Below the pieces are notes generated by a model that saw only the letters and a program-made list of their open reading frames with translations, was not told where the DNA came from and did not search any database. From NCBI RefSeq assembly GCF_030445035.2, contig NC_080696.1:25495661-25559660 (forward strand): a stretch of 64,000 bases of DNA, written 5' to 3'. Shown here piece after piece: positions 11,987 through 22,097 of this stretch (its first letter is position 1; each line of letters starts with the position of its first letter). Both the position numbers and the translations under genes were made by a program. The stretch comes from Dasypus novemcinctus. Lineage: Eukaryota > Chordata > Mammalia > Cingulata > Dasypodidae.

Positions 11987-12586
11987 TGTTAGTCCTTGAA
12001 GCAAGGCCTTTATGGATAACCAGAGATGGCATGAAGAAAAGTTTAACATGAGAGTTAGGCAAACTAACTTTTATTACATCTGCAGAGGTAAGGAGCCAAG
12101 GCCAGTCCAAAGTGACTCAGACCTGACTTCCTGTGCTGCAGTTTCACTCTTGCTTAAATACCCAAGCTTCTACTTACCATTTGCTTTGATTACACATTAG
12201 TTTTTATGCATGTGGATGAACACACATAGCTGGTTATATAATTGTATGATTAGTATGTTCAGGAAATCACACTTGCAAATACATTGCATGATCAAGAAAG
12301 GGGTGAATAACTCCACCCCTGTGTGGGAATTTTACTAGGTTAATTAAGCAAGCTGAAGTGAGGACAGCAAGGGGCTGCTTCTGCTCAGGTCCAGCCAAAT
12401 GGTCGAAGCTGGTTTTCATACTTCATTGCTTCAAAAGGATATTCTGACCACCAAAAGCGCAACTTGACCCAAAGAGAGGGTTGCATCTCATTACCTCCTG
12501 ATTTACATAAAATTCTTTTCTTTGTATCCTAGCAACAGGGAGAGAAACAAGTTACTTTCAGGTGTTTGGTCATCCTACATCCATCA
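11987..12586 (-). repeat. Solo LTR inserted in ERV-1 integrase
   Basis: A 600-bp LTR with TG...CA ends flanked by a 4-bp duplication ATAT (11,983-11,986 and 12,587-12,590). On the minus strand it has a TATTTAA promoter box (12,154-12,160) and an AATAAAA signal (near 12,070-12,076). A second copy is at 52,836-53,407. A 4-bp duplication is typical of gammaretrovirus-like (class I) integration. It splits the integrase codons between the first and second catalytic acidic residues, so it arrived after ERV-1. Confidence 0.85.
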
Positions 12587-12590
12587 ATAT

Positions 12591-12965
12591 GAGTTACATC
12601 CATTTGCCACAGTGAGTTAGCAGTTAAACCACAGAGATTTACTCCAGGTTCTAGTTGTTCTGGGTTTTTAAGAATTTGACAGGATAGACAAGTCTGAACA
12701 ATGTCCCTAACTTGTGTCCATGTTAAAGGAAAATGAGCTTTGAGGCCAGCTGCATTTATATGAGTTAGATTATGAAAATTAACATGAATATGAAAATGAA
12801 TAGCTTCTTATAAAACAGGAGTGACTAATTTATCAGTGGCATTATTGCCTTGTACTAATGGTCCAGGTAAATTTGAATGGGATCGAATGTGAGTGATAAA
12901 AAATGGACTTTTTCTATTTCTAATTATCTGTTGAAGTTTATAAAAAAGCTTGTAAAGAAACTGAT
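12591..12965 (-). pseudogene. pol: ERV-1 integrase, N-terminal part
   Basis: Minus-strand pol remnant between RNase H and the solo LTR. The last readable codons before the LTR give MDVTH, the integrase core segment holding the first catalytic aspartate, which the protein continues on the far side of the insertion. Multiple stops are present. Confidence 0.6.
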
Positions 12966-13500
12966 TTACATTAGGTTTGATAAGGCTGTTTCAATCAATT
13001 GAGTAACCTGGACAACATACACCAAGTCTGAAAGGATGTTTATGGACTCTGGTATGTCTTGCAAAGCAGTAAGTACTGCTATTAATTCGGCATGCTGAGC
13101 TGAAAATCCAGGAGTAGGAATTTTCTTAGTTTTATATCCAGTATACCCAACTGTGCCATTTCTAGATCCATCAGTAAAGATTATGGGGGCATTTGGTTGA
13201 AACTTAGTTGTGCTAGGTAAAATCCATTGAGTGTTTTAATGAATTGTAATATATGATTTTTAGGGTAATGGTTATCTATCTGTCCAATATAATCATGAAA
13301 GGCTATTTGCCATTGTAAGTGATTTTATAGGCAAGCCTCAATTTCCTTGCACAAAAGTGGAAGAATGACATGAGAAGGGTCCTGTCCGTGAAGGGCATGA
13401 GTGCATTCATGACATTTAAGTATAATCTGGGCCATAAAGTCCACATAAGGAGATAAATTTTTAGCAATACTGTTAGGTAAAAATATCCATCCTACAATAT
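12966..13500 (-). pseudogene. pol: ERV-1 RNase H remnant
   Basis: Minus-strand reading gives GFSAQHAELIAVLTALQ near 13,060-13,115, the RNase H helix with the conserved AEL glutamate, between RT and integrase as expected. Stops and indels interrupt it. Confidence 0.65.
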
Positions 13501-13616
13501 GATCTTGTTGCAAAGGAGTCCCATGGGGGAGTGTAAGGAAGGCAAGATAATCAATTGGCAGTGGCTGTTCGGAATTAATGTGCTCAACTTGGGCACTTCG
13601 AATTTTTTTCTCTATT

Positions 13617-14027
13617 CTTTTTTTTTAAGATTTATTTATTTATTTATCTCCCCTCCCCCCCCCCCCCCATCCCGATTGTCTGTTCTCTGTGTCTGTTTGC
13701 TGCATCTTCTTTGTCTGTTTCTGGTGTCAGTGGCATGGGAATCTGTGTTTTTTTTTGTTGCGTCATCTTGTTGTGTCAGCTCTCCATGTGGGTGGCACCA
13801 TTCCTGGGTAGGCTGCACTTTCTTTTGCTCTGGGTGGCTCTCTTTATGGGACACACTCCTTGCATGTGGGGCTCCCCTGTGTGGGAACACCCCTGTGTGG
13901 CATGGCACTCCTTGCACACATCAGCACTGTGCATGGGCCACATGGGCCAAGGAGGCCTGGGGTTTGAACCGCGGACCTCCCATGTGGTAGATGGATGCCC
14001 TAACCACTGGGCCAAGTCCACCACCTC
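13617..14027 (-). mobile_element. DAS SINE inside ERV-1 pol
   Basis: Complete minus-strand SINE: poly-T and AGATTTATTTATTTATTTAT tail at the left, a run of about 15 C's near 13,655-13,669, and the head GGTGGACTTGGCCCAGTGG at the right. It is flanked by CTCTATT duplications at 13,610-13,616 and 14,028-14,034. It separates RNase H from RT of ERV-1. The stop-poor frames across it on both strands are SINE composition, not genes. Confidence 0.92.
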
Positions 14028-14034
14028 CTCTATT

Positions 14035-14900
14035 AGTTTTAATTCCTGTTCTGCTTCTCTCATTAGAATCCAGGGGCAGTTTAATTGAAGATTTCCTCAT
14101 AGTAGGGAAAAAAGATTAGACAGTCCATATGTGGAAATGCCCACTTTAGGCCTCAGCCAATTTATATCTCCTAATAATTTCTACAGGTCACTGGAAGTTT
14201 TAATAGAATCCCTACAAATCTGAACCTTCTGAGGCTTAATTGTAATTTTATTAACAATAGTCCCAAGATTAGAAATGGGAGTAACATTTTGAATTTTCTC
14301 AGGGGCAAGTTTTAACCCTGCTGCAGTTAAGCTCTTTTCTAGGGCCTGATATGCTAAAACTAGAGTCTGGGGAGAGAGAGCAGCACACCATATATCATCC
14401 ATGTAATGCATAATATAACAAGAAGGAAAAGCCAGTCTGACTGGATTTAAGTCTTTAGCAAAATTTTGACATCTGGCCGGTCTATTAAGCATTCCTTGAG
14501 GAAGATATTTCCACTGAAACTGTTTCATAGGTTCTTTGTTATTGAAAGAAGGCACTGAGAATGCAAATATCTCACAGTCTTGGGGACCAAAGGTATTGTA
14601 AAGAAACAATCCTTTAAACCAATAACAGGTGGTCAGCTATGAGGGATCATAACTCATGTGGGCAAACCTGCCTGCAGTGCACCCATAGGTTGAATGTCTG
14701 CATTTACTGCTCAGAGGTCTGTTAAAAGCATCCATTTGCCTGATTTTTTCTTAATAGGAAGCACAAGAGAGTTCCAAGGACTAAAAGATTCTTCAATATG
14801 CCCCTTATCTAACTGTTCATTAACTAATTTATGGAGTGCCTCCAATTTTTCTTGGGTTAATGGCCACTGTTCAACCTAAACTAGAGAGGTTGTAGTCCAT
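14035..14900 (-). pseudogene. pol: ERV-1 reverse transcriptase remnant
   Basis: The longest surviving frame (14,181-14,609, minus, 142 codons) contains the RT fingers/palm segment FQWKYLPQGMLNRP and the catalytic YMDD box in the context CYIMHYMDDIWC. LAPEKIQ and an IKPQKVQI segment follow. These are signatures of the class II ERV/betaretroviral RT. Upstream codons (to about 14,900) continue RT in broken frames. A continuous Pol is not possible because of stops and the SINE. Confidence 0.85.
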
Positions 14901-15099
14901 TTAAGAGGAATGGGTTTGGGTGGTTCAAGGAGGCTAGACTGAGCAGTGGCCATTATGGAAAAGGTGGATATCCTAATTCTTCATGATTACCATGAGCTGT
15001 GGGAGCTATTGGTTTAACAATTCCCTGGTGGTGCTTACCCAATCCTAACCCTAGAACATGCCCTTGTTTCCTCATTAATTGTTGACTTTGTTTACTATA

Positions 15100-15467
15100 T
15101 TGGCTAACCTGGGGAATAGAAATTTCAGCCAGCCATTGTTCTAAAAGATCATGTCCCCAGAGTTTAATAGGTAAGTCTGCAACATACAGTTCAAGGGTGT
15201 CATGCTACCCATCAGGTCCCAGACAATGAAAATTTGCCCACTCTGTTTTAAACCTCTGGGAGTACCAAGTCCCACAAGAGAAATAGATGCATCTTGTAAT
15301 GGCCAAGCAGAGGGCCAATGGTTAGAACTAATAGAAATATCTGTTCCAGTATCAAAAAGTCCTTTAAATCATTTGTTCTGAATGGTTACTTCACAAAAGA
15401 GATAAGATTCTAAAATTTTTTCAGTTAAGAATACTGCTTTTCCTGCATTTCCAAAACCATTTTTCCC
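15100..15467 (-). pseudogene. pro: ERV-1 retroviral protease remnant
   Basis: Minus-strand aspartyl-protease core. Codons at 15,345-15,353 read DTG within FDTGTDISISSNHW, the unaltered catalytic triad motif, followed by the flap-side segment SLVGLGTPR. It sits between dUTPase and RT, the order of betaretroviral pro. The surrounding frame is interrupted. Confidence 0.75.
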
Positions 15468-15760
15468 TCAGACTTTCTTATTAGCTCCTACAGGAACATA
15501 AGGGGGCAACAACAATTGTGCTATGTGATCTCCAGTATGAGCTTTCCATGGAACTGAGGTAGATGTGATAACTTGAATCTCTCCTTGATAGTCACAATCA
15601 ATTACTCCTCTATGCACACTAACTCCCCGGGAGTTGAGACTGCTCCTCCTGAGGAAAAGTCCGACCATGCCAATTGGTAAAAGTCCCCTTATTCCCATTT
15701 TTACACAGATGGGGGAATCCCCTGGAAGCAAGATAACAGGTTCTGCCATAGGGATATCTA
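15468..15760 (-). pseudogene. pro: ERV-1 dUTPase domain
   Basis: A 93-codon open frame (15,468-15,749) carries trimeric dUTPase motifs: RGLLPIGMVGLFLRRSSLN (the SS-containing uracil/phosphate loop), GVIDCDYQGEIQV (the conserved tyrosine/aspartate strand) and GDHIAQLLLPPYV (the GDRIAQL-type strand, here with H for R). In betaretroviruses this domain is encoded at the start of pro and hydrolyses dUTP to limit uracil in viral DNA. Confidence 0.85.
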
Positions 15761-15799
15761 TGGCTGTGCTTCCTGCTGTGTCAGAGGATAAGTCAAGGG

Positions 15800-16093
15800 C
15801 ACTGCAGAGTATTGGGGAGTGCCAGGATTGCTCTGCTGAACTGGGAAAGCTCCCTTTTAGAAGAGGGCTTGGAGTGGGCTCTGCTGGAAGTTTCCTGACA
15901 AGGGAGTACCATTCTTAAGATAATTAGACCAACATTGGCTAACCCAGTGATTTCCTTTACCACAGGGGGGGCACAGTTCAAATGGTTTCCGAGCAGAAAT
16001 ATTCCAGAGAACCTCTTATTGATTTTCATTTCTGCCATAGCCTGAGTCATCATAGTAGCACAGTGGCCCTCCATCCATACATCCTGGCACAAT
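15800..16093 (-). pseudogene. gag: ERV-1 gag nucleocapsid remnant
   Basis: The minus strand at 15,932-15,973 encodes CPPCGKGNHWVSQC, a complete CX2CX4HX4C zinc knuckle of the retroviral nucleocapsid that binds the RNA genome. The second knuckle usual in betaretroviruses is not evident in one frame. Flanking frames are broken. Confidence 0.8.
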
Positions 16094-16700
16094 TTAATAT
16101 ATACAGTCAAATTCAATGGTATCAGCAGCTTCTAAATTATTGACCTGTTTTTTGATAGCCTCTTGTAACTGAGTAATAAAGTCCGAGTAAGGTAATTTAG
16201 GTCCTTGTAATATTTTTTTAAATGACACCAAAGGCTGGCCTTTAGCCTCAATTTTTTCCCAGGCCCTTAAGCAACAGTAACAGATCTGTGTGATGGCTTG
16301 ATCACTCATTGTTAACTGCTGACCTGCTCGCACCCAATTCCCCACCCTCAATAACTGATCTGAGGAAATGGGGATATTATGCACCCTTTTATGAGCAGCC
16401 TGAGTCTCTGCATGATCTGTCCACCAGATTTTGAATTATGAAACCTCTCCAGACCCTAGGCTGATGCATGCTAATGCAGACCAGTCAGCGGGGATCAGCC
16501 TAGAGCCTTCAGCAAGTCCCTGCATGGTACCATAGGTAAAAGGAGAATTTGGACCATATTGTTGCACTGCTACTTTTAACTCTTTGAAAATTTTAAATGA
16601 GAAGGGTTCATGAGTGAACTCATAAACTCCATTCAGAGTTTGAGGATGCACTCCTGGAGCTACTCTCTCTCATATGGTGACCAGAAAAGCCATTTGAATT
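16094..16700 (-). pseudogene. gag: ERV-1 gag capsid remnant
   Basis: Two minus-strand frames (16,436-16,651 and 16,094-16,384) give the capsid N-domain segment FKIFKELKVAVQQYGPNSPF followed by an ADWSALACISLGSGE segment, and then the C-domain with a QGPKLPYSDFITQL segment that resembles the major-homology region. The order and content match class II ERV capsid. A frameshift separates the halves. Confidence 0.75.
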
Positions 16701-16719
16701 TCCTCCAAGTCATCCTCCT

Positions 16720-17330
16720 TTCTAACCTGTAAAATGCCTTGTTGTAAAGCTGACAACTTTGGCTGAATGTCTCTGGGCATAGGAGGGGGAGGAGGTGTCA
16801 CTTGGGGGGGAAGGTGACTTTTTAAAGTCAGTTAATGAAGGAGCTGATGGCAAAATAACTTTAGATTTAGTATCATCAAAAAAACTCAGTTGGAGGAACT
16901 TCCTCACTTTCTCTATTTTCATTTTTCTCTTCTTCATCTTCTGTTTGCAAAGGTTCAAAACAAATTTAATAATTGTCCAATTGGACCAAATAGTAACAGG
17001 GAGTGGAACAGCTTATACATGTAATTTTTCTAACTCTTTTCCTACTCTTTCCCAGTCTTCTAGTTATAAACTTCCTACTTCTGGGAACCATGAGCAATAT
17101 TTTTCTATAATCTGTAAATGTTCTAAAATACAAAACTTGCTGGCCTCAGCTCCTCCTGCCTTGAGGAGTTGTTTGAGGAGACAGATATATGGGAGAGATT
17201 TTCTTGAACTGTCCCCATTTCCCATCATAACCCTGCTAGAATACCCAAAAGTGTCCTTACTCACCGAGGACTTGGAAGGCCTTCTAAACCACTCAGGGCT
17301 CTACACTGTGGCAACACCTTTAATTTCACT
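16720..17330 (-). pseudogene. gag: ERV-1 gag matrix/linker remnant
   Basis: Minus-strand frames include LLKQLLKAGGAEASKFCILE then QIIEKYCSWFPEVGSL (near 17,064-17,180), the helical betaretroviral matrix pattern. An acidic and proline-rich linker follows at 16,722-16,958. The initiator with a myristoylation glycine cannot be placed securely. Confidence 0.55.
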
Positions 17331-17354
17331 TGAAGTGATTTTTCTTCCCTTTGT

Positions 17355-17372
17355 GCCCCACATTGGGTTCCA
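17355..17372 (-). other. ERV-1 primer binding site (tRNA-Lys-like)
   Basis: The minus strand reads TGGAACCCAATGTGGGGC, which matches 15 of 18 positions of the complement of the 3' end of tRNA-Lys(CUU). It lies directly upstream of the gag remnants, three bases after a CA that would end the 5' LTR. Confidence 0.75.
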
Positions 17373-17375
17373 GGG

Positions 17376-18110
17376 TGGGAGGTGCAGAGAGAAGTAGGCT
17401 GTGGCACAAGTGAGAGAGTAAGGGTTAGGCTCCCCCACAGACTGGGGAAGTTCCTGAAGTGAGGAGTAGGGCTGGAACCCTGCCATTTGTCCTTATCCCA
17501 CCATGGCTGCAGCTGAGGCTGGATCATGGCTCTAGGTTTGGGGCTTCACCCCTATTCCACCTTTGGCCTGGCCCATGTGACTTCAGCACCCATGGCTGAG
17601 CCTCTCCTCCAATCCCACAAAGGGGATTCTCAGCTTTTCTGGGCTCTGCTGGAACTAATCCCATTGACTCCCCATTTTTCTTATTTTCTGGGATTTTATT
17701 TTGCAGGGATGGGACAGATAGAGGTGGTTTAATTCCTCTTACCCATGTGCTTCAAAATCCTGACCAAGAGGGGCTTGGGTGCCTCCCCCATGGCAGGTAG
17801 TGGGGCCTAGTGCACCCATGTGACATAACCTGCAGTTGGGGAGAACAGGTTTTTGGCACTCAAAGAAGTGGCCTGCACCCCTGCCCCCATGCACCCTGGA
17901 CCTTACCCCGCTGGGGGCCTGCAACTGCCCAGTTCATGCACTTGTGACATAACCCTCAGGGCAGGCCTGGAATGGGGGCTACAGGAACTTAATCAGGGTG
18001 GCCTCACTCCTGTAGCCAGGTCTGTGGGCTGGCTGTGCCCCTGGGATGGCAGCCCCGGGGCAGGACAAAGAGGCTTCAGGAGATAAGGAGCTGATCAGCA
18101 CCAAAAGTCC
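17376..18110 (-). repeat. Candidate 5' LTR/leader of ERV-1
   Basis: GC-rich block immediately upstream (minus sense) of the primer site, beginning TGGGAGGTGC and containing a minus-strand AATAAAA near 17,694-17,700. It should be the 5' LTR by position, but I cannot align it with the 3' LTR candidate at 10,676-10,929. Either one is mis-bounded or the ends come from different subfamilies. The right limit is uncertain. Confidence 0.35.
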
Positions 18111-19614
18111 TGAAAAAATAAATAAATAAAAAATCAACAAGTCTATATGATAGTAGCTGCAGAATACTTTTTAAAAAAACTGCAAAGGTACGTCTTTACA
18201 GAAATATAATGACACATATACTTAATTTGACATGAATGTGTGTCATAAATATATTTAAATGACATCAGACAAATATAGATAAATAATGAGCTCCATACTT
18301 ATAAATTTGAGAATTTAGGAATCTTTATATGCACAGGAAAATAGAAAAGACTGGGGAATTTTAATTTTGAGGATTGAGTTTATGTTTTCATGATGACCAC
18401 AATGATATTGTCCAGATATACCTAGTGTTGATTTAATAAAACACTATAACTAATATTAATAAGCATATTAAAATATATAATTAAATTAATGAAAGCTAGG
18501 TTTTCCTTACATTTAGACTGTGTTTTGGCATCAAGAGAAATGTTTAAAAAGGGCAAAATATAAAATCCAGGAATAAGATACATGAAAGATCATTAACAAT
18601 ATGAAATAACATAATCACATTTCTCTTGTTATCAAATATTTTAATTCAGAATTTTATAGCACTATTTAACATTTAAATTTGATAAAAATCTATTAAAATG
18701 ATTATAATCACTGTTGATATGATCAATAATTTAGTCCTAATTTGATTTTTCCTTTGACCTTCTGTAGTTATACTTACCAACACATTTTGAAAAGCAAGAT
18801 TTTATCAAACAATTCTAATTTCAGGAATATATCATAATGATTGGTTCACATGTCTTCAACACATAACTAATTTGGAATACATAAGCATGAGAATTTATCT
18901 AAGTGACATAAAAATATTTCAAATTAATAAGAAGGCATTACTTTGCAGTCATTAAAAGACAACTCTGATATCAGCATATCTGTGTTCAAGTGTCACATTT
19001 ACTCCACACTTGGTGGTCTTAGATAAGAAATGTGAGAAAATTAAAGGAGATAATAAATATAAAATCCTTAATTCCATTCCAGCTTATACAAATTTATTAG
19101 TAATACTCAGTTAATAACAATATGTAATAATTGTAAAATGTTATTGATATTACTGCTTATTGTTAATGTTGTATTGTTAATAAAATAATACATTATGAAG
19201 AAAGATATTAAAGAAATCCCCCAGAAAAAAATGACTAGATATTTCAGAAACAATGTTGTTTAGGATATAATGCTTATGAAAAAGGAACGTGTGAGACCAC
19301 AGATGGCAGTGCTGGTAGATGCAATCAAAATAGGGAAGAGGGCAAATTCTATCTCTGCCATCATGACATATTTTTCTTCATGATATCTCTGAGCAAGCAC
19401 TGGGATATGACCATCATACACAAAATAGTGAATCAGATTCTGAAGGATTACTGAGAGTGATCCCTGAAGCTAATGTCTTTTTTTGAGCATTTACTTGTGA
19501 CATACATATTGCCTTGAGGAGATGAAAGTAGGTTTAATAATTTCATAAAGAGTTCCAAAATGATACTAAGAGTAAGGATGATTGTCATTGTAGGACATTG
19601 GATATTTTATTGTT
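18111..19614. other. AT-rich non-coding stretch with MIR-like segment
   Basis: No genes. A short (TAAA)n run sits at 18,116-18,131. Around 18,965-19,080 the sequence 'tcaagtgtcacatttactccacacttggtggtcttagataagaaatgtgag' (read discontinuously) resembles the core of an ancient MIR SINE in plus orientation. The rest is unassigned. Confidence 0.4.
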
Positions 19615-19629
19615 AAAATGAGGAAAAGA

Positions 19630-19996
19630 GGGAAACGGACTTTGGCCCAGTGGTTAGGGCATCCGTCCACCATATGGGAAGTCTGCGGTTCAAACCCCGG
19701 GCCTCCTTGACCCGTGTGGAGCTGGCCATGCGCAGTGCTGATGCGTGCAAGGAGTGCCGTGCCATGCAAGAGTGTCCCCCGCGTGGGGGAGCCCCACGCG
19801 CAAGGTGTGCGCCCGTGAGGAAAGCCGCCCAGCGTGAAAAGAAAGAGCAGCCTGTCCAGGAATGGCGCCGCCCACATTTTCCGTGCCGCTGATGACAACA
19901 GAAGCGGACAAAGAAACAAGAGGCAGCAAATAGACACCAAGAACAGACAACCAAGGGAGGGGGGAAATTAAATAAATAAATAAATCTTTAAAAAAA
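19630..19996 (+). mobile_element. DAS SINE, young-looking full copy
   Basis: Complete plus-strand SINE with head GGGAAACGGACTTTGGCCC, B box GGTTCAAACCCC, many retained CpGs (CCCGTGTGGAG, GCGCAGTGCTGATGCG, GGCGCCGCCC) and tail AAATAAATAAATAAATCTTT plus 12 or so A's. The 15-bp duplication AAAATGAGGAAAAGA at 19,615-19,629 and 19,997-20,011 is perfect. CpG retention suggests it is the most recent SINE in the window. Confidence 0.95.
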
Positions 19997-20011
19997 AAAA
20001 TGAGGAAAAGA

Positions 20012-20289
20012 AAATGGTGGTATTATTGTTAAAAGAAAAAAGATCATGCAATTTAGAATATCAATGAAATTTGATCAAAACATTCTGATCACTACCAATG
20101 ATTTGTCAGGTGGTTGAATAAGTTTAGTCAGTTGTTTTGTTCCATTTTTCCTTTTCATGTTTCCCATTTCTTTCCTTTCTCAGCTGCAGTGAGATTCATT
20201 GTCTGGCAGTTACATTACTCTTAATACCCTATGAGTGGTTACACAGCTGAGTAGTTTATGGATATGATCCTCCCTCCAAGTCAGAGGGA
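20012..20289. other. Short non-coding spacer
   Basis: Nothing recognised. Confidence 0.4.
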
Positions 20290-21786
20290 GCCATTATTTT
20301 TATTTTTTATTTTTAGTCTTGGTCCACTAGAGAGAGTCCCACTTCCATCTTGTTTTCATTTTTATTAGCTATCTTCAGATAAGTCATCTGTCTTGAGTAT
20401 GGCAAGGAAATTGAACAAAATTATTAAACAGTTTATACAACAAGAAATAAACAGATATAGAATAATAATCACAACTAAAAGCATAAGTTCAAATCAAACT
20501 AGTTGTCTTCATATTCCATTAAAACAAGAACCTTGTTTAGGAAGGTCTGGCCATTGAAATGTTTGAGCCTGACTTATATTATAAAATACCTTAACTTGGT
20601 TCTTCAAAATATTTAGGTTATTTGCATGTGTTGTCAGAAATAATGACATAAATGCAACATTGTTCATGCAGAGCCAAGGTATCTGGAGTCTGTCTGCATA
20701 GCAAGGCCACTGGTACTAGGCTGTAGCCTTAAGCCTGAGGAGCCCAAAGTACATTGACAATGTTGTTAAAGCTGTTTCATAACTTTAGGCATATTTATAG
20801 CTGTTCACTCCAAGTCATATGTTCTTAGGGAAGATGATGGTGCACATGAAAGAGTGGGAATCTGTAGTAAGGTAGGTCAAAGGATTGGGACTATTATGCC
20901 TCTTTTGTCCATTGGAGACTTGATATACAGAAGATCCTGTGAGCTTTTTGACAGGAATCTCGGGTAGAACAAGATATGTAAGATCACAGGACCCAGTCCA
21001 ATTTACAGGTAGGTAACAAAAGCATGCAGTTATCTGCAGTTTACAAATGGGATATAAAATAGCTCATACAATAAACAGGAGCAGAATCTAATAATGCATG
21101 AGTGTGCTATAGTTTTCTATCAAAATCCAAAGTTCTTATATATAGTCTCCCTCCTTTTGATAAAAGATGACCATAAAAAGATATTCTTGTTCATAAAATA
21201 AGGCTGTTTTCATTAGATTTGGCCTAAGTGTATACATTTGTACAACAAGAATGGTGTTTTACCATATAGGCATTTTTAAGTCTGGTCTCCTAGAAGTTTT
21301 CATAAGGAATCTTTTATTGGACTTTGAAAAGCCTCCTGAGGCTAGGAAGGCAAGACAAAAATTCAACACCAGAGTTCACCCACAGTTTGCCAATACATTT
21401 GGGTGAATTTCTCTTTCTTATAGTCAGAGAAAATAAAAAAATATTTGCCAGAAATTACCTTCTTTACTGACCTATAAGGTTGGGTACCCAAGAGGAAGGT
21501 ACCAGACCAGATTTTCCACAAGAGTTTTGAAAGCATTGGCTCCAAAATGTCAAATTTAATGTTTTAAAATTCTCTGGTCATATGTGAGTAATTGAGCATC
21601 ATTTTCAAACATGACATTCCAGTCAAAGCCTTGGTAATATAACCAATGTCTTCAATTATGTCCTGTTAATTAGGAGTACAGATACTGATTAAACCTATGC
21701 AAATAATTACAGTGCTGTAAAAATAAAAATATTTAATAAGAGTTTCAAAAACTAGAAAAGTCAGGCAGAAAGAAAAGAAATGTTTT
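20290..21786 (-). mobile_element. Old ERV remnant, probably env side
   Basis: Lies downstream (minus sense) of the pol remnant at 22,098-23,050, with a SINE between them. The minus strand contains a long hydrophobic run near 20,400-20,470 and leader-like text near 21,120-21,350 that fits an env region. No frame is intact. Assigned mainly by position and weak by sequence. Confidence 0.35.
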
Positions 21787-22097
21787 ATGGGGAAGCAGAT
21801 GTCGCTCAAGTGATAGAGCTTCCACCTACCGTATGGGAGGGCCTGAGTTTGATCCCTGGGGGCTCCTGTTGAAAAATAAGAAGAGAAAGCATGCCTGCAT
21901 GGCTCACCACATGGTGACCCAGTGCCTACATGAGTGCCCACATGAGTGGCCATGTGAATACCTGGGTGGTGAGCCAGTGCCCTGCACAAGTGAGTCACAA
22001 AGCAAGATGATGATGCAATAAAAGAGAGACAAGGGGAGAGTCAAGGTGAAGCACAGCAGAAACCAGGAACTGAGGTGGTGTAATTGGCAGGGCTACT
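21787..22097 (+). mobile_element. Older DAS-type SINE, 3'-truncated
   Basis: Head GGGGAAGCAGATGTCGCTCAA, B-box region GAGTTTGATCCCTGG and a body with 'tggctcaccacatggtgacccag' mark an older DAS subfamily distinct from the 370-420 bp copies. The same subfamily is at 50,748-51,142. The copy stops without a poly-A tail at about 22,097, exactly where ERV pol homology begins. Confidence 0.8.

Larger units (their letters stand above)
10676..17375 (-). mobile_element. ERV-1: decayed class II (betaretrovirus-like) provirus
   Basis: Minus-strand endogenous retrovirus. In transcription order (right to left) I can read a tRNA-Lys-like primer site (17,355-17,372), matrix, capsid, a nucleocapsid zinc knuckle, dUTPase, protease, reverse transcriptase, RNase H, integrase, a short env-leader-like piece and a 3' LTR candidate. 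A dUTPase beside protease and the lysine primer site both point to the betaretrovirus-like class. All genes carry stops and shifts; most of env is absent. A solo LTR (11,987-12,586) and a SINE (13,617-14,027) inserted later. Confidence 0.85.

Noticed and set aside
13499-14088. Frames of 95-163 codons on both strands
   Set aside because: They lie across a SINE, and the same peptide words recur at every SINE copy (19.6, 47.2, 48.9 kb).
19630-19720. tRNA gene-like A and B boxes
   Set aside because: They belong to SINE heads; no cloverleaf with acceptor stem and anticodon arm can be closed.
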